DNA of 64,000 nucleotides, taken from Lacisediminihabitans sp040549525 (GTDB lineage Bacteria; Actinomycetota; Actinomycetes; Actinomycetales; Microbacteriaceae). The notes under the pieces were generated by a model, which was not told the origin of the DNA, did not search any database, and was given only the letters and a program-made list of their open reading frames with translations. Shown here in pieces: positions 8,201-15,443 of the stretch; the first letter of the stretch is position 1; each line of letters starts with the position of its first letter. The position numbers were made by a program, and so were the translations under genes. The stretch lies in contig NZ_JBEPTM010000004.1 in assembly GCF_040549525.1 (NCBI RefSeq), positions 62,001 to 126,000 of the forward strand, in the 5' to 3' direction.

Positions 8201-10864
8201 CAGGCGGCACTGACCGATACATCCATCTCGCCGACTCCGGACACTGCCAAGAGCCCGAAGGGTCCGGACTGGATCCAGATCGGCAACGAGGGTGGCTTCC
8301 TGCCCACCCCCGTCGTGGTGCCTGCCCACGAGACCACCTGGATCACCGACCCCACGCGATTCGACGTGGGCAATGTCGACCAGCACTCGTTGCTTCTGGC
8401 CCCGGCCGAGCGGGCCGATGTTGTGGTTGACTTCTCCGCCTACAAGGGCAAGACGCTGATCCTCTACAACGACGCTCCTGCCGCCTTCCCGGGACGTATC
8501 GCCGGATACGACTACCGAGCTGGCGGTCCGGACCTGTCTCCCGGTGGAGCCCCGACCACCCTTCCCGGCTACGGGCCGGACACCCGCACTGTGATGCAGG
8601 TGAAGGTCTCCAACACTGCTCCGGCGCTGGCCTTCGACCGGCCGAACACCACGGCCGACCAGATGGGCAAGCTGATGGCGGCGTTCGATCACCACACGGA
8701 CGCTGCCGGCAATCCTGCCGGGGTCTTCGAGTCGAGCCAGAACCCGATCGTGGTCGGCCAGGCCGCGTACAACCAGGCCTACGGAAAGAGCTTCGTCGGT
8801 AGCGGATACTGCAACTCGCCCACCAACCCTGCCGCCAAGTGCGACGGCTTCGCACGGATCGCCGAGCAGGGTGGAGACCAGTTCAAGTTCGACACCCTCG
8901 CAGGCCCACAACTCAGTGTTCCCATTGAGGGCAAGGCCGTGCACGACGAGATGAACTCGGCGAACTTCGACGAGTGGGGACGGATGAGCGGCAACATCGG
9001 GTTGGAGGCACCGGGCGCAACACCGCTCTTACAGAACATTATCCTCTACCCGTACGTCAACCCCGCGACGGAGAAGCTGGACGGCACCAAGGGGACGAAC
9101 AGCCTCAACGTGACTCCTATCTCCACCAACGCCGATGGAACGCAGATCTGGAAGATCACGCACAATGGCGTGGATACCCACCCGCTGCATTTCCATCTCA
9201 ACGATGTGCAGGTGATAAACAGGGTCACCTGGGACAACATCATCATCCCGCCCGACCCGACAGAGCTCGGTTGGAAGGATACCGTGCGGGTCAGTCCGCT
9301 CGAAGACACGATCGTGGCGGTCCGGCCCATCCTTCCGAAGCTTCCGTTCGCGATCCCCGACAGCGTGCGGCCGCTCAACCCGATGATGCCGCTTGGCGCC
9401 AAGGGCTCGACAACCGGACCCAATGGGTCGGAAGCCGGGTTCAACAACACCGATACGAACGGTGATCCGATCAACCCGATCAGCAACGACATGACCAACT
9501 TCGGCTGGGAATACGTGTGGCACTGCCACATCCTCAGCCACGAGGAGATGGACATGATGCGGCCGATCTCGGTCAGTGCCGCTCGGACGCTGCCCGACGC
9601 GTCGGTGGTGAGCTTCACTCGGCCCACAAGTGACGTGCTGTTGAGTTGGACCGATCCGACTCCGGTGTCGGCCACCGATCCCACCACCTGGGGCAACGCG
9701 AAGAACGAGATCGGCTACAAGGTCGAGCGCGCCCCGTTGGTCAATGGCACGGTCGGCACTTACGCCCAGATCGCAACCACACTGGCGAACGTCACCGTGT
9801 ACAGCGACGTGACAGCGGGGACCGGGCAGTACGCCTACCGGGTGATCGCCTGGAACGCGGCCGGCAACACGGTGTCCGCACCGATGCTCACCGCATCCAC
9901 AACGCCGAAGGTGACCGCCACGTCCCCCCTGTCCGGGGAGACCGGGGTGTCGACGAAAGTCCGGCCCTCCGCGACGTTCAACGAAGCGGTCACCGGCATC
10001 AGCAACACCACCTTCACGCTGAAGCAGGGCACCACGGCCATTCCGGCCACGGTGACCTACGACACGACGACGCAGACGGCCACCCTCGTCCCGACGACGG
10101 CACTCGCCGCAGACAAGCCCTACACCCTCTCGTTGACCACGGCCATCAAGAGTGTGTCGGGCGGCTCGGTAGCCGCCACGAGCTGGGGTTTCATCACCGG
10201 CCCCAGGCCGACGGTCACCACCACCAATCCCACCGCCGGAGCCACCGGAGTCGGGCTGGGGACAGCCACAGTGCGGACTCCGTTGAGTGCAACGTTCAGC
10301 GAGGCCGTCACAGGCCTACCCACCACGGCCGCCAGCACGACCAATTTCACCCTGAAGCTGGGAACGGCGACCGTGGCCTCGAAGGTGACCTACAACGCCA
10401 CTTCGCGGGTCGCGACTCTGACCCCGGATGCCCCGTTGTTGGCTGATCGTACCTACACCCTCTCCCTGGCCAACGCGGTCAAGGATGTGGCAGGCAACCA
10501 GCTCACCGCCAAGACGTGGACCTTCATCACGGGTCCCGCCCCGGTCGTCATCGCCCGCACCCCCGCGGTCAATGCCACCAGGGTCAGCCGGACGGCGAAC
10601 ATCACCGCGACCTTCAGCGAGGCGGTCACCGGACTGCCGACCACGGCTGCGGCGAGTGGCAACTTCACCATAAAGCGGACGTCCAATGGTGCCGCCTTCG
10701 CCTCAGTGGTCAGCTACTCCGGCACCACCAGGGTGGCAACGCTCAACCCGACCGGCACACTGCTGGCCAACACGCAGTACACCGTCACCCTCAGCAGCGG
10801 AATAAAGGACACCGCTGGCAACCCACTGGCTCCCGTGACCTGGAATTTCACGACGGGCAACTAG
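5240..10864 (+). CDS. Giant secreted multicopper oxidase with Ig-like C-terminal repeats
   Basis: 1874 residues, exported: basic N-terminus with RR pairs and a hydrophobic stretch, possibly Tat. All four copper motifs are intact: HLH (His714/716), HDH (His777/779), HPLHFH (His1314-1319) and HCHILSH with axial Met1439 (His1428, Cys1429, His1430, His1434). Between the N-terminal domain (35-270) and the first cupredoxin motif lies a segment, about 300-520, with six G-x-G-Y...P-T-V-T-I repeats. After the oxidase come a fibronectin-III-like domain (about 1450-1550) and three SbsA/Big_5-type Ig-like repeats (from about 1555, 1655 and 1767). The next gene is CopC-CopD, supporting a role in copper or metal oxidation at the cell surface. 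Very large oxidases of this general kind include Mn(II) oxidases; the substrate here is unproven. Confidence 0.93.
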   Translation: MQPFAGTSFHLGSKRRSPRRSVIALIVALAMVISGFGPWAGMKTLFRPDVAAAAVPTSATDVTKVPHYFGPYPNWANSPQTLADAMVKIGIGTPTPVLYGNPLTERKYATDYAKPTGELGPVLVVLDHSTLPDGTLNDFQSWNQGNAGGSPTTSAGNLFHALVLRPTGTAGEYTVVYVSDELKVPVPTVSTGEVATYSVPGVAVRKNDVIGFYGQGVPVDTEVLANADTLSTPASGDPTLATNLAPAKDSTIALGVSNYPDFSHDRTYSFAADVTPTITDPGTGAEATASVDPKTGAISGVTVTSPGSGYAIPPTVEITTAGVIPTTVAKAVARIATGVITSIDVNETGYGFTAPAATLTGGNPTAGAEAHALASGTVDNLKLTDGGKGYQAQPLVTVSKPDLADGVQATASATMDASGVVTGVDIANAGSGYTSAPTVTITDASKTAPEREAKVEATIGVTRIDVTDGGAGYDSAPTVTIADTVGTADKGASATAKVAVKGSVTDIVVTTPGAGYLTPGIKKFVDTLPGEGEANANDLGQYIPIAVPDTTTYPGTDYYEIAVVQYRMKFHRDLPATLLRGYVQLSTSVVPGKRVPLGNANLDPAVPDSPISFTGVDKPHYLGPTIIATKNKPVRVLFRNLLPTGVAGDLFLPVDTSVMGAGAGPDMMMLDPTTKIPVDMAKDEKSVLDGVRNPMCGQTPKPTTCYSENRATLHLHGGITPWISDGTPHQWVTPTGENTAYPKGVSVSNVPDMPDPGPGAETFFYTNQQSARMMFYHDHSWGITRLNVYAGEEAGYMITDDTEQKLMAPGGALEGLGMGTSLTIQDKTFVPNTKRMAQLDPTWDAKKWGGEGNLWQPHVYMPAQNPGDPSGMSSFGRWFYGPWFWPPAKDAKYPPMANPYYDPTCDPNVADFCEPALIPSTPNNSVGMEAFHDTPVVNGTAYPTTTMDPKSYRFRILNGSDDRFWNLSWYVADPATGTEVALKASEVQAALTDTSISPTPDTAKSPKGPDWIQIGNEGGFLPTPVVVPAHETTWITDPTRFDVGNVDQHSLLLAPAERADVVVDFSAYKGKTLILYNDAPAAFPGRIAGYDYRAGGPDLSPGGAPTTLPGYGPDTRTVMQVKVSNTAPALAFDRPNTTADQMGKLMAAFDHHTDAAGNPAGVFESSQNPIVVGQAAYNQAYGKSFVGSGYCNSPTNPAAKCDGFARIAEQGGDQFKFDTLAGPQLSVPIEGKAVHDEMNSANFDEWGRMSGNIGLEAPGATPLLQNIILYPYVNPATEKLDGTKGTNSLNVTPISTNADGTQIWKITHNGVDTHPLHFHLNDVQVINRVTWDNIIIPPDPTELGWKDTVRVSPLEDTIVAVRPILPKLPFAIPDSVRPLNPMMPLGAKGSTTGPNGSEAGFNNTDTNGDPINPISNDMTNFGWEYVWHCHILSHEEMDMMRPISVSAARTLPDASVVSFTRPTSDVLLSWTDPTPVSATDPTTWGNAKNEIGYKVERAPLVNGTVGTYAQIATTLANVTVYSDVTAGTGQYAYRVIAWNAAGNTVSAPMLTASTTPKVTATSPLSGETGVSTKVRPSATFNEAVTGISNTTFTLKQGTTAIPATVTYDTTTQTATLVPTTALAADKPYTLSLTTAIKSVSGGSVAATSWGFITGPRPTVTTTNPTAGATGVGLGTATVRTPLSATFSEAVTGLPTTAASTTNFTLKLGTATVASKVTYNATSRVATLTPDAPLLADRTYTLSLANAVKDVAGNQLTAKTWTFITGPAPVVIARTPAVNATRVSRTANITATFSEAVTGLPTTAAASGNFTIKRTSNGAAFASVVSYSGTTRVATLNPTGTLLANTQYTVTLSSGIKDTAGNPLAPVTWNFTTGN

Positions 10865-10876
10865 CGCCTCCCAACC

Positions 10877-10916
10877 GCACACCGCCGCCCGGAAGTCGGG
10901 ACCGGCGGCGGTGTGC
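10877..10916 (+). terminator. Strong hairpin between the oxidase and copCD
   Basis: Perfect 13-bp GC stem (GCACACCGCCGCC with its complement) around a 14-base loop, starting 13 bases after the oxidase stop. No T-run follows, so it may act as a partial terminator or as an mRNA stabiliser separating the two copper genes. Confidence 0.6.
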
Positions 10917-10958
10917 CCGGCACACGGCCGCACCGTTACGGCGGACTAGGAGGGGATC

Positions 10959-12668
10959 ATGTCCGGAATGGGTTCCCGCGCAGCGCGGGTGGAGCAACGC
11001 CGAGCACGGGGACGGCTGGTCCGTCGGCTGCTCGGCCTGCTCGTGGCAGCTGTGACTCTCGTGCTGATTCTGCCTTCGTCCCCTGCCTGGGCGCACGCCG
11101 AATTATTGACCACGACGCCGGCTGACGGTGCGGTTCTCGCCCACGCACCGAGCTCAGTGGAATTCGTGTTCGATGAGCCCGTATTTCTTGTTCCCGACGG
11201 CTTCCAGCTCTACGGCGGTGGCGCTGGCCACCGTACGGTTCCTGCCGAGGCTGTGGATGCGACAGTGCGGGTGACACTGCCGAAGGGCCTGGCCGAGGGA
11301 AGCTATGTGCTGGGCTGGCGAGTGATCTCCGACGACTCGCACCCAGAGTCCGGCGTGCTGTCGTTCGCTGTGGGTCATGCCGACGCATCGGTCCCGACGG
11401 TCGTCGAGCGGGACACCCGACCGGTGGATATCCTCTATGGCGTGCTCACCGCTCTCGGCTATCTGGGCCTCTTCTGCCTTGCCGGTCTCACGGTTTTCGA
11501 CCTCTGGGTCGCCCGCACCATCGCGCCGGGACGTCGGTTGCCCCGTCTGGCCGCGATTGTCGCCCTCAGCGCGTACCTGATCCTCGTGCCCCTCACCTCC
11601 GTTCGGGAGCGGGGCTTGAGCCTGGGTTCGCTTCTCGATCCGGCGGTCGTCACCACCGGGTGGTCCGGGGGCGCCGCGGTCGTCCTGGTCCTCGCAGCCT
11701 CGGGGGTCGTGCTGATGCTGCTCCGAAGGCGACTGCCCCGCCGGGCGGCCTTCTGGGCAGGGATGGCGGGGGCAGCGGCCGCGCTCGCCTCGGTGCTGCC
11801 TGTGGGCCACACCCGCACATTCGAACCCCTCTGGCTGGTGATGACCGCCGACATCATCCATGCCGCGACCGCGGCAGTGTGGCTGGGCGGTCTCGTGGCG
11901 TTGATTGTGCATCTCGCCCGTGCTCGACGCCGGGACGGCGACCCTGCGGAAGCCGCGCTCGTACTGGGCCGGTTCTCTACGCTGGCCGGTGGCCTCGTCG
12001 TGTTGCTGGGTATTACTGGTGCCGTCCTGGCCGTGGTGATCGTCGGCTCTGTTCCGGCTCTCGTCGGCACCGCCTATGGCCGGTTGCTGCTGATAAAGAT
12101 CGGTGTCGTGGTGGTGATCGGTTTTCTTGCGGCGTGGAACCGGTTCGGTCTCGTCCCTCGCCTGGCGCGAGAGAGAATCACGGGGAGGGCCTGGCGCCGG
12201 CTGGCAGTGACGATCCGGCTCGAGCTGCTGGGGCTGGTGCTGGTCGTGGGGCTCGCCACTGCCCTGACGCTGCAGAACCCGCGGGCGACCGACGTGGCGG
12301 CCGCGCCGGTATCGGCCGCGACCGACGTGCTGACATCGGCGGGGATTCCTGTGGCGGCAGACCTCGGCACCGGCCATGTGACCGGCCGGTTCGGCCCAGG
12401 CAAGCCCGGGATCAATGTCATCGTGTTCGACCTCACCGATGCTGGTGGTGCTCCCATAGCGCCGATCGATCTGCCGGAGGTGAGTGTGTCCGAGCCGACC
12501 CAGAGTCTCGGGCCGCTGCCAGCGACAGTCGAACCAGGCAAAAGACCGGGCAGCTACCGGGCCGTGGTCGTGCTGCCCGCTGCCGGGCAGTGGAAGATCA
12601 CCGCCGCTGTCCGGGTGAACGAGTTGGAGCGGCCTGCGGCCGTCATCGATGTGGTCGTGGTGCGCTGA
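10959..12668 (+). CDS. CopC-CopD fusion copper-resistance protein
   Basis: 569 residues. Signal peptide ending PAWA with His46 at the new N-terminus, the first copper ligand of CopC. Residues 46-145 form the CopC fold, with the second site in SDDSHPESG. Residues about 160-430 form a CopD domain of eight or so membrane helices. An extracytoplasmic tail (about 440-569) resembles YtkA-like beta domains. It binds copper outside and probably moves it across the membrane (YcnJ-type). ATG preceded by AGGAGGGG. It follows the multicopper oxidase and probably shares its regulation. Confidence 0.92.
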   Translation: MSGMGSRAARVEQRRARGRLVRRLLGLLVAAVTLVLILPSSPAWAHAELLTTTPADGAVLAHAPSSVEFVFDEPVFLVPDGFQLYGGGAGHRTVPAEAVDATVRVTLPKGLAEGSYVLGWRVISDDSHPESGVLSFAVGHADASVPTVVERDTRPVDILYGVLTALGYLGLFCLAGLTVFDLWVARTIAPGRRLPRLAAIVALSAYLILVPLTSVRERGLSLGSLLDPAVVTTGWSGGAAVVLVLAASGVVLMLLRRRLPRRAAFWAGMAGAAAALASVLPVGHTRTFEPLWLVMTADIIHAATAAVWLGGLVALIVHLARARRRDGDPAEAALVLGRFSTLAGGLVVLLGITGAVLAVVIVGSVPALVGTAYGRLLLIKIGVVVVIGFLAAWNRFGLVPRLARERITGRAWRRLAVTIRLELLGLVLVVGLATALTLQNPRATDVAAAPVSAATDVLTSAGIPVAADLGTGHVTGRFGPGKPGINVIVFDLTDAGGAPIAPIDLPEVSVSEPTQSLGPLPATVEPGKRPGSYRAVVVLPAAGQWKITAAVRVNELERPAAVIDVVVVR

Positions 12669-12718
12669 CACACACCGGTCGGGCTGCGGGGGCGGGTCAC
12701 AGGGAGGTGTTCGTCGCG

Positions 12719-13825
12719 TCAGCCGAGGACGTCGACGAATTCACCCCGGGGATCGCGGTCGGCCGTGTCGAAGGCGGGCTCTCCGAGGGGGAGAGCAGGC
12801 GACTCCGCTAGGGGGAGTCGAAGCGTGAATGTCGTGCCGCGACCCAGCGAGCTGTCAACCGAAACGGTGCCGCCGCGGGCTTCGGTGGCCGCTTTGACGA
12901 TGGCGAGTCCCAGCCCGCTGCCGGCCCGCTCGCCCGCGGTCGATGCCGTCCTGAAGATCTCGAATACCGAGTCGATGTCTCCCACGGGAATACCCGCGCC
13001 GGTATCCCGGACTGTCAGTACCAGCGAGCGGTCCGAAGCATCCGCCGTCATTGCGATCGTGTCTCCCGTGCTGGTGAACTTGACCGCGTTCTCAAGGAGG
13101 CAGTCCAGCACAGCTTCGAGTCGCTCGTTATCGCCCTGCACCACCCCGACAGCACTCTGGGAACTCCAGTTCCGGTCGGCAGCGACCGACCACCGGCGCA
13201 GGACGTCGGCCAGCATTCGGTCCACATCCACCGCCTTCGTGGCCGACGGCTCCACGACCCGCACCAGGGTGAGCAGGTTGGTCGCCAAGGCCGAGGCTTT
13301 GACGAGTTCCGCCACCACCAGCTGGGCATCCTCCCGCACGATCGGTTCGGCCGACTGGTCGGCGATGAGTTGCGCATAGCCCCTGGCGATGGTCAGGCGG
13401 GTGCGTACCTCGTGTGAACCGAACCGGGCGGCCGTCTCGCGCTGTTCACTGCGGTGTCGGTCGGCCTCCTGCAACGCCCGCAGCCCTTCCTGCGCTGCCC
13501 ATTGCCGGTTCACATGCCACATGAGAAGCGCCAAAATGGCGCCCATCAGGATGGTCTCGGTGCATTCTTCCCATCTGATGATCCCGGCCATCGCATGACG
13601 GACGAGCGCGATCCCGGTCACCGCCGAGATGATGGCGAACACGACCCGGGTCGCGCGCCGCGGCCACGGGCACAGCCCGTAGATCAGCGCAAAACTGGCC
13701 CAAACGAGGTGATACGGGATCGTCTCGTTGCCGGGCAGCGCGAACGTGAGGTAGCAATTCACCCCCGCGAAGACGGCCCACGCGGCTGCGAGGAGAACCT
13801 TAAGCCGAAATCCGATACCCGACAT
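12719..13825 (-). CDS. Membrane sensor histidine kinase
   Basis: 368 residues. Four hydrophobic segments in residues 8-105 with short loops, so little extracellular sensing domain. Dimerisation box FGSHEVRTRLT with phospho-acceptor His138; the Pro usual after R-T is Arg. ATPase domain with N box (ENAVKF), G1 (DTGAGIP) and G2 (GSGLGLAIV). The ATG at 13825 lies inside the end of the response-regulator gene (26-base overlap), so the two are translationally coupled. It converges on the copCD gene, and with it probably forms a copper-responsive circuit; that link is inferred from position only. Confidence 0.88.
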   Translation of the reverse strand: MSGIGFRLKVLLAAAWAVFAGVNCYLTFALPGNETIPYHLVWASFALIYGLCPWPRRATRVVFAIISAVTGIALVRHAMAGIIRWEECTETILMGAILALLMWHVNRQWAAQEGLRALQEADRHRSEQRETAARFGSHEVRTRLTIARGYAQLIADQSAEPIVREDAQLVVAELVKASALATNLLTLVRVVEPSATKAVDVDRMLADVLRRWSVAADRNWSSQSAVGVVQGDNERLEAVLDCLLENAVKFTSTGDTIAMTADASDRSLVLTVRDTGAGIPVGDIDSVFEIFRTASTAGERAGSGLGLAIVKAATEARGGTVSVDSSLGRGTTFTLRLPLAESPALPLGEPAFDTADRDPRGEFVDVLG

Positions 13826-14474
13826 TGCGCACCGTTTCAATCTTGTCGTTGGACAGTTTCCATCGAAGCCGGCGCACGCACACGTCGATGACGTTCGTGC
13901 CGGTGTCGAATTTCGTTCCCCATACACGCTCGAGCAGCTCGGCTCTGGTACACGGCTCGGGCGCTCGCTGGAGGAGGAAGGACAGCAGCACGAACTCTCG
14001 CTGCGTCAAAGGGATGCGGCGACCGTCGACAATCAGTTCCCGTTGCAGCACATCGATCTCGATGCCCGCGCTGCGTAGGTACCGAGTGGCCCTCGCGATC
14101 GACGCCTGCGTCAATACCGGGGTTCGGATGCGGGTGCTGACCCGGGCCAACAGCTCGGCGTTGTCGAACGGTTTGGCCAGAAAATCAACCGCACCACCTT
14201 CCAGGACACCCACCCTCGTCTCAATCTGGGTCATCGACGACAGCACGAGGATCCGACTCGACGGGCGGAATCGCATGACTTCGGCGAGGACGTCCTCGCC
14301 TCGTCCATCCGGAAGGATGAGGTCGAGGACTATCAGCTCCGGGTCGACGGCGCGGATCGCGGCAAGTGCACCCGCGACCGTGCCGACAACGGTGACCGAG
14401 TAATCGGACCCACCGAGGATTCGTTCGAGGAGGCGGGCCAACACGGGCTCATCCTCGACCACGACGATGCGATT
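13800..14474 (-). CDS. OmpR/PhoB-family response regulator
   Basis: 224 residues from GTG 14474. Receiver domain with the acidic pair E8-D9, phospho-acceptor Asp52 (VLDLILP) and the switch Lys in FLAKPF. The C-terminal winged helix ends in VIDVCVRRLRWKL and VRNVGYRI. The frame stays open to an alternative GTG at 14543 (247 residues); the shorter start was preferred because it places the first beta strand at the family's usual distance and has GGAG 12 bases upstream. It is the first gene of the pair with the kinase and has two G/C palindromes in its upstream region. Confidence 0.88.
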   Translation of the reverse strand, partial: NRIVVVEDEPVLARLLERILGGSDYSVTVVGTVAGALAAIRAVDPELIVLDLILPDGRGEDVLAEVMRFRPSSRILVLSSMTQIETRVGVLEGGAVDFLAKPFDNAELLARVSTRIRTPVLTQASIARATRYLRSAGIEIDVLQRELIVDGRRIPLTQREFVLLSFLLQRAPEPCTRAELLERVWGTKFDTGTNVIDVCVRRLRWKLSNDKIETVRNVGYRISA

Positions 14475-14609
14475 CACAGCGGCATCCGTCTCCACCCGAG
14501 CATTTTGGGAAGCGGCGGGGACGCCACTGGGTGAGCAGATCACAGCAGTTCAGTTCTTCTGCGCCCCAGAGTCGGGTTATCTGGGAGATGTCAGAAATAT
14601 ACCGGATTG

Positions 14610-14649
14610 GTCCCCCTAATGGGGGACTGCACTGGCCCCCAAAAGGGGC
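14610..14649. promoter_or_regulatory. Tandem G/C palindromes upstream of the two-component genes
   Basis: Two inverted repeats in tandem: GTCCCCCTAATGGGGGAC (14610-14627, perfect 7-bp arms around TAAT) and GCCCC-CAAAA-GGGGC (14635-14649). Centre-to-centre spacing is about two helical turns. Runs of C then G around an AT centre resemble CsoR-type copper operators, and the neighbouring genes handle copper. They lie between the response regulator (minus) and a small plus-strand gene. Confidence 0.5.
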
Positions 14650-14704
14650 ACATGTCACCATCGTGAAAACGAGCCTTCCTGAGCGCATTGGATAGGCTCG
14701 GAGC

Positions 14705-14878
14705 ATGGCTGAGTTCATCGAAGACTGTGACGTTTATGCTGCCTCCTCCTATGCCGTCGCCGTGTCACACGGGCATCGCGTGAAGCAGAAGATCGATCTC
14801 AAGGCACGGGTCGACACCGCCACCGGCGAGGTCACGTTTTACGTTCCTCTGGACAAGATCGACACGCTGCGCGACTGA
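14705..14878 (+). CDS. Small hypothetical protein (57 aa)
   Basis: 57 residues beginning MAEFIEDCDVYAASSYAV and ending with a strand-rich segment that closes LDKIDTLRD. No signal or membrane segment; family not recognised. It is divergent from the response-regulator gene and shares its palindrome-bearing upstream gap, so it could be co-regulated. It converges on the PIN-domain gene. Confidence 0.6.
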   Translation: MAEFIEDCDVYAASSYAVAVSHGHRVKQKIDLKARVDTATGEVTFYVPLDKIDTLRD

Positions 14879-14921
14879 TCGCAACGGTCGCTGTTCGGCG
14901 AAGCCGGGGGATTCCCTGCGG

Positions 14922-15323
14922 TCAGTCGATGGTGAGGGCCTCGAGCGACGCTAACGGCACGATCCCTTCGGCTTTCGCTCTCATCCTCGGGTCCACCGAT
15001 ACGAGCGCATCGGCCTGGAAATTCGCAACAGCGAGGTATTCGGCATCGTAGGTCGAGTCCCAGTCGTGCTCGCGGGCGATCCGCCGGGCGGTACGACGCG
15101 ACACGCGGTCGCCGAGAAGGCGCATCGTCAACTCGGTCATGCGGTCCTGGTGGCGCAGAGCAACATCCTCGTCCAGTTCGCCGCTTCGCACCGCGGTGAG
15201 GAGCAGAGCCAGAGCCTGGGAGCGGATCACCGTGGGAGCGACCAGTTGGTGCTGCCGACTGACCGGAATGTCGACTGCGACGAGGTGCAGGAGGGTGGGG
15301 GCATCGATGGCGTACCGAGACAT
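14922..15323 (-). CDS. PIN-domain protein, VapC-like
   Basis: 133 residues. PIN nuclease fold with acidic positions Asp7 (RYAIDAPTLL), Asp93 (STYDAEYLAVA) and Asp111 (LVSVDPRMR). The second conserved acidic residue, normally Glu in helix 2, appears as Gln36 in VIRSQALALL, so nuclease activity is uncertain. No antitoxin gene is seen on either side: upstream are 120 gene-free bases, downstream a convergent gene. It is either an orphan VapC toxin or a stand-alone PIN protein. Confidence 0.78.
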   Translation of the reverse strand: MSRYAIDAPTLLHLVAVDIPVSRQHQLVAPTVIRSQALALLLTAVRSGELDEDVALRHQDRMTELTMRLLGDRVSRRTARRIAREHDWDSTYDAEYLAVANFQADALVSVDPRMRAKAEGIVPLASLEALTID

Positions 15324-15443
15324 GCTGGCACCCTAGCCGCGTCTGTTCGCGGTGGGCAACGAGTCGAGCCGGTATGGGGAGGGTTGTCCCGTGCTCGCGA
15401 TTGTGTCAATCACATCGTCAGCGGCATCCGCGAGACAGGTGTC

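Noticed and set aside
6314..8944. 876-codon open frame antisense to the multicopper oxidase
   Set aside because: It arises from GC-rich codon bias of the sense gene, has no family features, and the sense frame holds all copper motifs.
11154..12671. 505-codon minus-strand frame over copCD
   Set aside because: His/Arg-rich shadow; CopC and CopD motifs are on the plus strand.
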